64,000 bases of DNA from Sporosarcina globispora (lineage in GTDB: Bacteria; Bacillota; Bacilli; Bacillales; Cytobacillaceae). How positions within the stretch are numbered: position 1 is the first letter of the stretch; the number at the start of each line of letters is the position of its first letter. The notes beneath the pieces are model-generated. The model was given only the letters and a program-made list of their open reading frames with translations. It ran no database searches and was not told the origin of the DNA. Positions 1 through 8,392 of the stretch are shown here, in pieces. The stretch is from NCBI RefSeq assembly GCF_001274725.1, contig NZ_LGUF01000007.1:3076077-3140076 (forward strand). Reading direction: 5' to 3'. The position numbers and the translations under genes were made by a program.

Positions 1-146
1 CCCAGAACATCCTTAATATCTTCCTCATTGTAATCATCCGGAAGCATATCCTCAATCGTTGACTGGAGCTCGAGTGCGATATCTGTACGGCTTTTTTCAG
101 GCAGCCTCCTGGTCACTTCCTGAATATAGATCTCAATTAAATTCAT
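1..146 (-). CDS. HAAS/DUF1700-like membrane-regulator protein (N-terminal part, cut by window edge)
   Basis: Only the first 48 codons are present; the gene runs off the left edge. The start ATG at 144-146 lies inside the end of the upstream padR-type gene, giving a 14-base overlap and translational coupling. The readable N-terminus has a short helical stretch (IYIQEVTRRLPEKSR) followed by an acidic helix with LPDDY, which is typical of the HAAS (DUF1700-like) domain. In Firmicutes such proteins carry this soluble domain ahead of membrane segments and are almost always encoded directly behind a PadR repressor. The role is unknown; the pairing suggests the PadR protein controls it. Only the N-terminal domain supports the call. 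Confidence 0.6.
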   Translation of the reverse strand, partial: MNLIEIYIQEVTRRLPEKSRTDIALELQSTIEDMLPDDYNEEDIKDVL

Positions 147-480
147 CTTCCTCATCCCCTTTTAACAGCCCATAAAGCTGTTTTGAATTCTTGATCCATT
201 CCTCTCTTAACTGCAGAAAAGTCTCCATTCCCAGTTCACTCAAAACATAATATTTGCGTGGCCTGCTCTCGGTATGATCCCAGCTGCTGGTCACGAGCTC
301 CTGTTTTTCCAGACGCCGCAGCAATGGATATAATGTGCTCTGATCAATATTTATGCCGGAGTCCTCCAATAACTGAACTAGCGAATACCCATATTGCGGT
401 GTCCGCAGCTGGCTCAGTACTGCCAGTGTCAGTGTTCCTCTACGCAGTTCTGTTGTTAACGAATTCAGCAGCGTACTCAT
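133..480 (-). CDS. PadR family transcriptional regulator
   Basis: A 115-residue winged-helix protein of the PadR type. Residues 13-90 hold the fold: the LRRGTLTLAVLSQL opening helix, the YGYSLVQLLED helix, the recognition segment INIDQSTLYPLLRRLEKQELV and the wing SRPRKYYVLSELG. A short acidic C-terminal helix follows. The length fits the small PadR subfamily 2, which usually acts as a dimeric repressor of its own operon. The ATG at 478-480 has an AGGTGAG ribosome binding site. The downstream gene overlaps its 3' end, so the two form one operon. The inducer cannot be read from sequence. Confidence 0.85.
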   Translation of the reverse strand: MSTLLNSLTTELRRGTLTLAVLSQLRTPQYGYSLVQLLEDSGINIDQSTLYPLLRRLEKQELVTSSWDHTESRPRKYYVLSELGMETFLQLREEWIKNSKQLYGLLKGDEEDEFN

Positions 481-526
481 TTACTCACCTCGCTTGATAT
501 ACTATATGACATACACTATATGGTTT

Positions 527-547
527 ATACTATGTATCATACAGTAT
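527..547 (-). promoter_or_regulatory. Possible PadR operator
   Basis: An imperfect 21-base palindrome with perfect outer arms ATACT and AGTAT and an AT-rich centre lies about 50 bases upstream of the padR-type start. A related TATACTATAT block lies nearer the gene at about 498-507. Autoregulation through AT-rich inverted repeats is usual in this family. The site assignment is inference. Confidence 0.35.
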
Positions 548-957
548 TTGTGTGACAAGAACAACTTTTTTTTAATAATGCAGGATGAATAAGAAACAAA
601 ATGAACGTCATGAAGCATTATAGGCTCTTTTTTGGAGGGATGGAGAATCGTAAGGGGGAACCATATCTCAATAATAATATTTTTATTGTTCAGCCACTAA
701 GAAAATACTTTATATGCTGGACTGGACAGTGAACCTAGTTTGACTGGTGCTATTGCATTATCGAGAAAGGAAACAATCTTGCTTTGCTATTGTCTATTTT
801 TCTTGATAGATATCCTCAATACCGTTCTGAAATTTATAGCTAATACCTGAGATCATAATAATTCAGGGAACAAATGGCGCTACCCTTCCAAAAGTGCATT
901 TTTAATCAGTGATTCTTTGTAATAATAAGAATAATCTAAAAATTTTAACTATTACTA
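548..957. other. Intergenic region with no recognised gene
   Basis: About 400 AT-rich bases without a supported reading frame on either strand. A short A/T run at 671-690 is the only visible structure. It separates the PadR unit from the promoter of the D-amino-acid island. Confidence 0.6.
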
Positions 958-985
958 TTGCAATTAACTAAATATGTATTATAAT
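958..985 (+). promoter_or_regulatory. Sigma-A-type promoter of the racemase operon
   Basis: TTGCAA at 958-963 and TATAAT at 980-985 are separated by 16 bases, a good housekeeping promoter. Transcription would start near 992, leaving an untranslated leader of about 180 bases before the racemase gene. A 12-base perfect palindrome (985-996) and the shared operator-like element lie immediately downstream. Confidence 0.6.
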
Positions 986-1001
986 TACAATTGTAAAGTT
1001 T

Positions 1002-1030
1002 AAACTTCAAAAATCGAAAACTAGGAAGTT
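1002..1030 (+). promoter_or_regulatory. Operator-like inverted repeat AAACTTC-N16-GAAGTT (copy 1)
   Basis: AAACTTC (1002-1008) and GAAGTT (1025-1030) form an inverted repeat with a 16-base spacer, starting 17 bases beyond the -10 box. The same half-sites with the same spacer recur at 6827-6855 behind another promoter. This position, at or just after the transcription start, suits a repressor. The RpiR-type protein encoded at 14143 is the natural candidate, but that is inference. Confidence 0.5.
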
Positions 1031-1173
1031 AATACTTCTGATACCCCATATTCTCCTTAGTCTATGCTGCATCTTATGCTTATTAATCAGTCCATTCTAT
1101 CTTTTTGCTGCAGTTTTAAAAATTCCAAGTTAAGAAGCTATCAATGATATTAGATACTTAGAAGGAAGTGTTG

Positions 1174-2316
1174 TTGTTGGAAATAAGTGAAATTAAATTA
1201 CAGCGGTTAAAGATGCCGTTAAATGCGCCTTTTGAAACAAGCTTTGGAAAGATAATCGAAAAAGACATTATTCTTGTCCGTGCTTATGGAAAGGGAAAAG
1301 TGGGTGTCAGTGAAAGCGTTGCGATGCCGTTTCCGATCTACAACGAGGAAACAACAGGAACGGTTTGGTATATGTTATCCGAGTTTTTGATACCCGCACT
1401 GCTGGGAAAAGAAATTCAGCATCCGGATCAAGTCTCAGAAATGTTTTCATTCATTCGCCGCAATCAAATGGCCAAGGCAGCTTTAGAAATGGCGGTATGG
1501 GATTTGTACAGCAGGCAGACAGATCAGCCTTTGGCAGCTGCCCTTGGCGGTAAACGCAAGGAAATTGAAGTTGGAGTAAGCATCGGCATCGAACCAACTG
1601 TAGTGGAACTGGTTAATAAGGTAGATGAATTTTTACGGGAGGGCTACCGGAAAATCAAAGTGAAAATCAAACCGGGATGGGATGTAGAACCACTCCGGGC
1701 AATCCGAAATACCTTTGGAGATGCTGTTCCTTTGATGGCAGATGCAAACTCCGCCTACACTCTTGATGATCTGGAGCTGTTAAAGAAGCTGGATCAGTTT
1801 AATCTCATCATGATTGAACAGCCGCTTGCTCATGATGATATCATCGACCATGCCAGTCTGCAGACTGAGCTGCAAACTCCGATTTGCCTGGATGAAAGCA
1901 TTCACTCGGTGGAGGATACAAGAAAAGCAATTGAAATCGGGGCCTGCAAAATCATTAACATAAAGGTTGGACGTGTAGGCGGGCTAACAGAGTCGAAAAG
2001 AATTCATGATTTCTGTGAACGGCATGGGATCCCGGTCTGGTGCGGTGGTATGCTGGAGGCGGGAGTCGGCCGCGCGCATAATATTGCGCTGGCATCCTTA
2101 AACAACTTTTCCATTCCCGGTGATACTTCTGCTTCAAGCCGTTACTTTAATGAAGATATTATCTTGCCGGAAGTGACACTCTCAAAACCAGGGGTCATAA
2201 CGGTTCCTGATACTGCCGGATTGGGGTTTGAGTTAAATGAACCATTCATAAGCAATTTGGTGACAGCAGAAAAAGTATTTAAAAAGGATAGTGAGGTCTT
2301 CGGAATTTCCGGTTAA
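1174..2316 (+). CDS. N-succinylamino acid racemase / o-succinylbenzoate synthase family (MenC type)
   Basis: A muconate-lactonizing-subgroup member of the enolase superfamily, about 380 residues. The alpha+beta capping domain is residues 1-125 and the barrel follows. Visible catalytic features are the KIKVKIK segment near residue 160 and the second general-base lysine in NIKVGRVGG near 264; the metal ligands are the Asp in MADAN (about 190), the Glu in MIEQP (about 215) and the Asp in LDES (about 240). Such enzymes racemise N-succinyl or N-acyl amino acids and many also have OSBS activity. No menaquinone gene is nearby; an acyltransferase and an M20 deacylase follow, which points to amino acid racemisation as in Geobacillus. 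The GTG at 1168 touches the GAAGGA ribosome binding site, so a TTG at 1174 or 1177 is the likelier start. Confidence 0.85.
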   Translation: MLEISEIKLQRLKMPLNAPFETSFGKIIEKDIILVRAYGKGKVGVSESVAMPFPIYNEETTGTVWYMLSEFLIPALLGKEIQHPDQVSEMFSFIRRNQMAKAALEMAVWDLYSRQTDQPLAAALGGKRKEIEVGVSIGIEPTVVELVNKVDEFLREGYRKIKVKIKPGWDVEPLRAIRNTFGDAVPLMADANSAYTLDDLELLKKLDQFNLIMIEQPLAHDDIIDHASLQTELQTPICLDESIHSVEDTRKAIEIGACKIINIKVGRVGGLTESKRIHDFCERHGIPVWCGGMLEAGVGRAHNIALASLNNFSIPGDTSASSRYFNEDIILPEVTLSKPGVITVPDTAGLGFELNEPFISNLVTAEKVFKKDSEVFGISG

Positions 2317-2477
2317 CGTTATGTGTCAATAAATCTTCATATGAATTTTAGGAACTTATAATCTTGTTTGTTTTCAGCGAGAGACACTTGTTTCCGCTGT
2401 ACAGGAGTCAGTGCCATACGCTCCAATCAACAGTGTTCCTTACCAGAGCCAAATTTTAAAGGAGGTCCTTAAAGGCA

Positions 2478-3311
2478 ATGAAGATTGCGAGTGCCATCTC
2501 TTATAAAGAAATTACTGTCTTGGAAGAGATCAAAGAAATCGTTGCATTCCAGGCTGAGATTTGGAGCCAGGAGGTTGTAACAACCCTTCCACAGCTGGTT
2601 GCGGCACAGCATCATGGTGGTGTTATTATAGGGGCTTTCCATGAGGGCAGAGTCGTGGCATTTTCATATGGATTCCCGGGTTTTAAAGATGGAAAAGCCT
2701 ACCTTATTTCACACATGACAGCAGTAAGGACCGGCTATCAGAACCTTGGCATTGGTTTAAAGTTAAAGCTGAAGCAGAGAGAATGGGCAATTGATTCTGG
2801 CGGCTATCAGAAAATCGTCTGGACCTATGATCCGCTCGAAGGAAGAAATGGCTATTTTAATTTAATAAAATTAGGCGGTTATGCGCGTGAGTATATTCAT
2901 GCCTACTATGGCGAAATGGAAGATAAATTGAATAAAGGACTTCCGACAGACAGGTTTCTAATAGAGTGGGATATCCTCACACCGAGGGTGGAAAAAGCGC
3001 TGAACCAACAGTTGGAGCTGTCTATTAATCTGAGTAACTACCCCATATTATTGGAGGTATCGGATACAGAGCCGGGAATGAAAAAGAAGATTGGCGAGGA
3101 AAGGGGCTATGTGGTTCCCGTTCCAAAAAACATACAGGAAATGAAAAAGTATAATATTGAGGCGGCAAAAAAATGGAGATTTGAATTAAGAGATCTATTA
3201 ACGGAGCTGCTTGGCAGGGGGTATATAGTAACAGGAATGGTCAAGGATCTGCATCCTTTTGTCCATCACTATGTAATAGAAAAACAGCTAACGGGGGAAT
3301 CTCATGATTGA
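2478..3311 (+). CDS. GNAT family N-acyltransferase (probable D-amino acid N-succinyltransferase)
   Basis: A 277-residue protein with an N-terminal GNAT fold. Motif A is visible as VRTGYQNLGIGLKLK near residues 90-107, with the acyl-CoA pyrophosphate loop in QNLGIG, followed by the conserved family segment YDPLEGRNGYFNL. The C-terminal 100 residues are an extension not seen in minimal GNATs. Its place between a racemase and a deacylase matches the Geobacillus operon in which a GNAT enzyme succinylates D-amino acids, the racemase inverts the product and an L-specific deacylase releases the L-amino acid. The acyl donor here is inferred. AGGAGGT at 2460-2466 supports the ATG. It overlaps the next gene by 8 bases. 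Confidence 0.75.
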   Translation: MKIASAISYKEITVLEEIKEIVAFQAEIWSQEVVTTLPQLVAAQHHGGVIIGAFHEGRVVAFSYGFPGFKDGKAYLISHMTAVRTGYQNLGIGLKLKLKQREWAIDSGGYQKIVWTYDPLEGRNGYFNLIKLGGYAREYIHAYYGEMEDKLNKGLPTDRFLIEWDILTPRVEKALNQQLELSINLSNYPILLEVSDTEPGMKKKIGEERGYVVPVPKNIQEMKKYNIEAAKKWRFELRDLLTELLGRGYIVTGMVKDLHPFVHHYVIEKQLTGESHD

Positions 3312-4464
3312 TAAAATACGAGAATGGATCAGCCGGAATCAAGGAAGAATCGAAGGTACATATCAATACCTGCATGAAAATGCGGAGATTAGCTGGGAAG
3401 AGGTGCAAACAACAAAGTTTTTATGCAAACAATTAGAAAGGATCGGAATACCATATGAAACCTTCGAAGAGCATACAGGCTTAGTCGGGTACTGGGGCAG
3501 CGGAAAGGATGGCCCTACAATCGGCATCCGGGCAGACATGGATGCACTTTGGCAGAGGGTCAACGGAGAATGGAAGGCCAACCATTCCTGCGGACATGAT
3601 GCGCATATGACAATGGTTCTATACAGCATCATTTGCCTGAAGGAACTTGGTTTTTCTCCTAAAGGGCTGGTTAAAATCATTTTCCAGCCGGCAGAGGAAT
3701 CCGGCTATGGAGCGAAAGCCATTTTGGAACGCGGGATTATTGAAGATATTGATTATTTGTTGGGGACACATGTCCGACCCATTCAGGAGCTTCCGTTTGG
3801 CGTCGCATCTCCTGCTATTTATCACGGTGCTACTACTTTATTAAAGGGCCGGGTAACAGGGGTTCAGGCCCACGGGGCAAGACCGAATCTCGGAGTGAAT
3901 GTTGTCGATTCCTTGGCTGGTATTGTTCAGGCTGTCAACTCGGTTCAGCTTGACCCGACAAAACCTGCATCAGCTAAGGTAACAGTCGTAAAAGCGGGCG
4001 GGGATAACATTAATGTGATTCCGGATTATGCTGAGTTTGGGATTGACCTTCGTGCCCAAGAAAATGATGTTATGAAGAAGCTTATCCAGCGGGTAGAGTA
4101 TGCGGTGATTACTGCAGGATCGGCCAACCAAGCAACCGTTGAAGTAGAAGAGCTGGCAAGTATGGTAGCAGCAGAGCCATGTCCAGAAATGGAGGAAATT
4201 ATTCGTGAAAGCATTGCCGAAGCACTTGGAGATGAAGGAGTTGCCCAGCCCCCCGTAACGCCGGGAGGGGAAGACTTTCACTTTTATAAGGCATCATTCA
4301 CTGCCCTAAAATCAACCATGGTCGGACTGGGAACAGGCCTGCAGCCGGGACTGCACCATCCGGAAATGAGCTTTAACATCAAAGCCTTGCATAATGGTAT
4401 TGCGATCCTCAGTCTTGCTGCAGTTAAGCTTTTAAAACAGGAGGTAAATGAGCATGTACGCTGA
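3304..4464 (+). CDS. M20D family amidohydrolase (N-acyl-L-amino acid deacylase)
   Basis: A 386-residue metal-dependent amidohydrolase of the M20D aminoacylase/carboxypeptidase family. Metal-site motifs are IRADMDAL (about 78), HSCGHDAHM (about 98) with the ligand cysteine and histidine, QPAEES (about 129) with the catalytic glutamate pair, the dimerisation-domain histidine in THVRP (about 158), and GGEDFHFY near 322. Length is normal. In the racemase-GNAT-M20 arrangement this enzyme would hydrolyse the N-succinyl or N-acetyl L-amino acid and make the inversion irreversible. It overlaps the preceding gene by 8 bases and the following gene by 11, so the set is tightly co-translated. Confidence 0.85.
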   Translation: MIDKIREWISRNQGRIEGTYQYLHENAEISWEEVQTTKFLCKQLERIGIPYETFEEHTGLVGYWGSGKDGPTIGIRADMDALWQRVNGEWKANHSCGHDAHMTMVLYSIICLKELGFSPKGLVKIIFQPAEESGYGAKAILERGIIEDIDYLLGTHVRPIQELPFGVASPAIYHGATTLLKGRVTGVQAHGARPNLGVNVVDSLAGIVQAVNSVQLDPTKPASAKVTVVKAGGDNINVIPDYAEFGIDLRAQENDVMKKLIQRVEYAVITAGSANQATVEVEELASMVAAEPCPEMEEIIRESIAEALGDEGVAQPPVTPGGEDFHFYKASFTALKSTMVGLGTGLQPGLHHPEMSFNIKALHNGIAILSLAAVKLLKQEVNEHVR

Positions 4465-6757
4465 TCTTAATGGAACCCGGATTTTCTTTGATATTGAGGG
4501 TGTGGGCTGGAAGAAGGCTGGAGAAAAATTGGTGGAACAGCCGGTTTGCTTTATTCTGCATGGCGGGCCTGGCGGTACCCATCTCGGCTTTAAGCCGCAT
4601 TTTGGTAAATTGGCAGAAACAGCACAGCTTGTATACATTGATAATCGCGGCAGCGGCTTATCGGACCGCGGACCCCAGACTTTCTACTCTCTTGAAAATA
4701 ACGTGGAGGATATCGAGGCATTACGGAAGCATCTTGGCTTGAAAAAGATTTACATACTAGGCCACTCCTATGGGGGAATGACTGCATTAAGCTATGCAGT
4801 TAAATACCAGCAAAACCTTGCGGGGCTTCTGCTTCTGGCTACCTCTGCAAGCTGCAGCTTCCTTGAAAGGGCAAAGTCCTTTATTGAAGAAAAGGGTGAT
4901 GATGCGCAAAAAAGGATGGCGGAGGTTTTATGGGAGGGTGCTTTTCTATCTCAAAAGCAGCTGATGGAATATTATGAGGTGATGGCTCCACTTTATTCAA
5001 AGAATGCCGCCAAACATACACAACAGACACCCACTCTTGGAAACCGCTGTTATGAAGCTTTGAACGAGGGCTTTGGAAATTTTCTTCGCACTTATGATGT
5101 AACCGGGCAGCTTCCTTTCATAAAAGTTCCGACACTTGTGATGGCTGGTCGTCATGACTGGATTACTCCTGTTGAAGAGTCAGAGAGAATTGCTGAGCTG
5201 ATCCCTGATAGTGTGTTAAAGGTTTTTGAAAACAGCAGTCATAGTGTGCCAACAGATGAACCTGCCTTTTTTTTCAAAACTGTGTCAGATTTCATATCTA
5301 CAAAAGGAGGCAAAAGGATAGAGGAAGCTAAATCATTAAAGGGGTTTGAAGCGGCAGCGGAGAAGCTGGCCGAGAAATATTCCATTCCTGGAACATTTGT
5401 CGCGCTGGCGGAGGAAGGTGAATTTGCTTACGGAAAAGGGTTCGGATTCAGAGATGTGGAAGCAGCTCTGCCGATCAATGTGGATACAGTTTTTGGAATC
5501 GGTTCCATTACCAAATCGTTTACATGCGCTGCGATTATGCTGCTGCAGGAACAGGGCAGACTTTCGGTCAATGATCGGGTAGTAAAGTACTTGCCTGAAT
5601 TTAAGATTAAAAATAGCACAGCCTACAACAAGATGACGATCCATCACTTCATGACCCACTCTGCCGGGCTGCCGCCCTTATCATCACTTTATTATGCACT
5701 TAAAAGGACAATGGAAATCGATCCTTCTGTAAAAGATCATAAGAGCCTTCAGGTAGACGAAGAAGATTTAGGTTACATTGATACCTATGAAGAACTTCTG
5801 GATTTCATCGGAAATCTGGATATTGAAATGCTTGGCGACCCAGGCAAGCATTTCAGCTATTCAAATGACTGCTATGCTCTGCTTGGCTCCATTATTGAAA
5901 GGGTGAGCGGAAAATCGTATGAGCAATTTGTTTATGATCACATTCTGCAGCCATGCGGCATGGACCGCAGCTTCTTTACGATAGAAGAATATGGGGAAGA
6001 TGAAAATATTGCTATGAGCTATGCAGCCGATGTCACGGATAACGGGAAGAAAGTCTATCAGGCGCCGGTTTGGTGGGATGCTCCTGCCATGCGCGCTGCC
6101 GGATTTCTGAAATCGACAGCAGCGGACATGCTGAAATATGCAGAAATTTTCCGAAATGGCGGCGTGGTGAACGACAAGCGAATTCTTACAGAGAAGAGTG
6201 TTGAGGCGATGCTGAGCCAGCATATCGAAATAGAACCAGGCAAGTATTATGGCTATGGCTTTATGATCGCACCTGATTACTTCGGTGCAAAATTGGTCCA
6301 GCATGGCGGGAACTTAAAAGCGATTGCTGCACAGCTGAGCATTTTGCCTGAAAAAGCCCTGACAGGCGTGACGTTTACCAATCTTGCAGCAGTACCCGCA
6401 CCGCGGATTATGGAACAGGCGATTAATGTCTTCCAGGGGCGCGATGCCAATTGTTCATCTTTGAATATGGAAGAAGTAGAGCTATCTGCCGAGGTCCTCG
6501 CGGAATTTTCAGGGGAGTATGTGTCGAATGAAGGCATGAAGGTAGTCATTGGCGTTAGGGATGGAAAGCCGACCTTGATGTATCAGGAAGCTGAACATAC
6601 CGTGAGGGCAGTAGGGGATAATCTATTATTGGCGACTGTCAGCGATATGATTGAACTCATCCAGATTCATAGAGACGAGAATGGGAAAGTCGCGAGAATC
6701 ACATGCCATTATCGGGAGTTCCCTAAGGTGTCTGCCAAGCAGAATATTAGTATATAA
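4454..6757 (+). CDS. Bifunctional prolyl-iminopeptidase-like hydrolase fused to a beta-lactamase-fold serine hydrolase
   Basis: A 767-residue fusion of two hydrolases with unrelated folds. Residues 1-285 are an S33-type alpha/beta hydrolase: the HGGPGG oxyanion loop near 35, the nucleophile in GHSYGG (S105), aspartate in RHDW (D235) and histidine in SSHS (H263). Residues 300-650 are a class C beta-lactamase/D-aminopeptidase (S12) domain: SITK (S351, K354), YSN (Y469, N471) and HGG (H617), followed by a beta-rich C-terminal domain. No signal peptide is seen, so it should be cytoplasmic. Both parts have intact catalytic residues. The S12 half closely resembles the stand-alone protein at 15064. 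AGGAGG at 4439-4444 is too close to the ATG at 4448, so the ATG at 4454 is preferred. A role in cutting peptides that contain D-residues is inferred. Confidence 0.85.
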   Translation: MYADLNGTRIFFDIEGVGWKKAGEKLVEQPVCFILHGGPGGTHLGFKPHFGKLAETAQLVYIDNRGSGLSDRGPQTFYSLENNVEDIEALRKHLGLKKIYILGHSYGGMTALSYAVKYQQNLAGLLLLATSASCSFLERAKSFIEEKGDDAQKRMAEVLWEGAFLSQKQLMEYYEVMAPLYSKNAAKHTQQTPTLGNRCYEALNEGFGNFLRTYDVTGQLPFIKVPTLVMAGRHDWITPVEESERIAELIPDSVLKVFENSSHSVPTDEPAFFFKTVSDFISTKGGKRIEEAKSLKGFEAAAEKLAEKYSIPGTFVALAEEGEFAYGKGFGFRDVEAALPINVDTVFGIGSITKSFTCAAIMLLQEQGRLSVNDRVVKYLPEFKIKNSTAYNKMTIHHFMTHSAGLPPLSSLYYALKRTMEIDPSVKDHKSLQVDEEDLGYIDTYEELLDFIGNLDIEMLGDPGKHFSYSNDCYALLGSIIERVSGKSYEQFVYDHILQPCGMDRSFFTIEEYGEDENIAMSYAADVTDNGKKVYQAPVWWDAPAMRAAGFLKSTAADMLKYAEIFRNGGVVNDKRILTEKSVEAMLSQHIEIEPGKYYGYGFMIAPDYFGAKLVQHGGNLKAIAAQLSILPEKALTGVTFTNLAAVPAPRIMEQAINVFQGRDANCSSLNMEEVELSAEVLAEFSGEYVSNEGMKVVIGVRDGKPTLMYQEAEHTVRAVGDNLLLATVSDMIELIQIHRDENGKVARITCHYREFPKVSAKQNISI

Positions 6758-6783
6758 AAAATTTAAAATATTCAGAAAGTATA

Positions 6784-6812
6784 TTGTAAATAAATGTACG
6801 GGTGTGTATAAT
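6784..6812 (+). promoter_or_regulatory. Sigma-A-type promoter of the M81/Dpp operon
   Basis: TTGTAA at 6784-6789 and TATAAT at 6807-6812 are separated by 17 bases. The second copy of the shared inverted repeat follows directly, so this transcription unit and the racemase unit seem to answer to the same regulator. Confidence 0.65.
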
Positions 6813-6826
6813 ACATTATAAATTAT

Positions 6827-6855
6827 AAACTTCATAAATATAATTTGCTGAAGTT
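6827..6855 (+). promoter_or_regulatory. Operator-like inverted repeat AAACTTC-N16-GAAGTT (copy 2)
   Basis: AAACTTC (6827-6833) and GAAGTT (6850-6855); with one more base each side the arms AAACTTCA and TGAAGTTT are perfectly complementary. The 16-base spacer is identical in length to copy 1 at 1002-1030, while the spacer sequence differs, which argues for selection on the half-sites. It begins 15 bases after the -10 box, a typical repressor position. Confidence 0.55.
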
Positions 6856-6900
6856 TAAACAACAAGAAAAGCCTTAAACAATAAAAACGGGGGTGCTGGT

Positions 6901-8376
6901 TTGAAGCTTTTGATTGGCCAAATTGCTCATGAAACAAATACCTTTTCCAATGTGAAAACAGAGAAGGAATCATTCGAACTTTGGGGATGGGACACTGGAG
7001 AATGTGTCATCACAAAAAACCGTAACGTCAGAAACTATGTCGGAGGTATGATTGATCGGGCTGAGGAACTGGGATTCGAAATCGTTCCGACTTTTGCCAC
7101 CTTTGCTTATCCAGCTGGAGTCATTACCACAGAAACCTATCAAGCTTTAAAGGAAGAACTAATAAGCAGAATTGCAGCAGAAAGCCGATATGATGCCATC
7201 GTCTTGTCCCTGCACGGTGCGGGTGTAACCGAAGTTGCCGAGGATCTGGAAGGAGATCTCCTGAAGGAAATCCGTAGTGTAATAGGATATGAAATTCCGA
7301 TCATCGTAACTCTTGATTTGCATGCCAACCTGACGCAAACCATGGTGGATGAAGCAGACGCCATCTTAGGAAATAACCTCTATCCTCATACAGACTCTTA
7401 CGAAATTGGCATGGAAGCAGTTGGACTGGCACAAAGCATTGTCCAAAAACAACTGAAGCCATCCATGTATTTAAGAACTCTCCCTTTAATCATACCAACT
7501 TCTACGACCAACCTGTCTCCTGCAAAGGATGTAAACGAACGCTGCCGAGAGTGGGAGCAAAATGGAAGCCTGATCGATTGCACGTTTTATCATGGATTCC
7601 CTTATACCAATATAGCCCAAATCGGAGTTTCTGTACTGGTAACAACCGATAATCAGCCTGATCTGGCAAAAAAAGCCGCCGAGGATGTTGCCTCTTATAT
7701 TTGGGAAAGAAAAGAAGATTTTTACACAAAGCATCCACTGCCGAAAGAGGCTATAGCACAAGCCTTGCAGCACAACGGGTTCCCAGTAGTCCTGAATGAA
7801 ACGTCCGATAATCCTGGCGGAGGCACCCCTGGTGATGGAACCTTCCTGCTCCGGGCATTACTCGAAAAAAAGCCTGAAAAAGCAGCATTTGGCTTCATAT
7901 ACGACCCTGAAGTGGTGGAAAAAGCATTTCAGGCAGGGGTTGGTTCCAGCATTGAAGTGCAGCTTGGAGGTAAAACAGACAATCTTCATGGTGAACCGAT
8001 TCCGCTGAAAGCCTATGTAAAGTGCTTGACGGACGGGCGATTTATTCAATCCTCGCCAATGGGAAAAGGAGCTCAGGTCAATCTTGGCAGATCTGTTAGA
8101 TTAGTAAGTGGTGGTGTCGATATTATCGTCTGTTCTGTAAAGTCGCAGACTCTCGATGAACAGATTTTCCTCCTGCATGGTATTGATGTCAAGGAATATA
8201 AAATTATTGGGCTGAAGTCGAGCCAGCATTTCAGGGCAGGGTTTGAACCAATCAGTTCAAAGATTATTACGGTAGATTCTCCAGGCTTAACAACATTGGA
8301 TTTCACAACCTTCCTATATAGCAATCTCAAGACGGATGTTTACCCATTAAAACCTGTTACACAAACAGTATTGTAA
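6901..8376 (+). CDS. M81 family metallopeptidase (MlrC-like)
   Basis: A 491-residue member of the MlrC/DUF1485 family. It starts with the family hallmark IGQIAHETNTFS; the N-terminal domain holds LSLHGAGV near 102, VTLDLHANLT near 140 and LYPHTDSYE near 160, which carry the histidine/aspartate metal ligands. The C-terminal domain has DNPGGGTPGD near 303. The founding member degrades linearised microcystin, a peptide rich in D- and beta-linked residues; most relatives have no known substrate. It is the first gene of the importer operon, with the substrate-binding protein 16 bases downstream. The TTG start is preceded by a GGGGG ribosome binding site. Action on unusual peptides brought in by the importer is inferred. 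Confidence 0.8.
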   Translation: MKLLIGQIAHETNTFSNVKTEKESFELWGWDTGECVITKNRNVRNYVGGMIDRAEELGFEIVPTFATFAYPAGVITTETYQALKEELISRIAAESRYDAIVLSLHGAGVTEVAEDLEGDLLKEIRSVIGYEIPIIVTLDLHANLTQTMVDEADAILGNNLYPHTDSYEIGMEAVGLAQSIVQKQLKPSMYLRTLPLIIPTSTTNLSPAKDVNERCREWEQNGSLIDCTFYHGFPYTNIAQIGVSVLVTTDNQPDLAKKAAEDVASYIWERKEDFYTKHPLPKEAIAQALQHNGFPVVLNETSDNPGGGTPGDGTFLLRALLEKKPEKAAFGFIYDPEVVEKAFQAGVGSSIEVQLGGKTDNLHGEPIPLKAYVKCLTDGRFIQSSPMGKGAQVNLGRSVRLVSGGVDIIVCSVKSQTLDEQIFLLHGIDVKEYKIIGLKSSQHFRAGFEPISSKIITVDSPGLTTLDFTTFLYSNLKTDVYPLKPVTQTVL

Positions 8377-8392
8377 TAAGGGAGTGAACACA

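Noticed and set aside
1174-2316. Assignment of the enolase-superfamily gene as menaquinone OSBS (menC).
   Set aside because: No other menaquinone gene is nearby, while GNAT and M20 genes are coupled to it; OSBS side activity remains possible.
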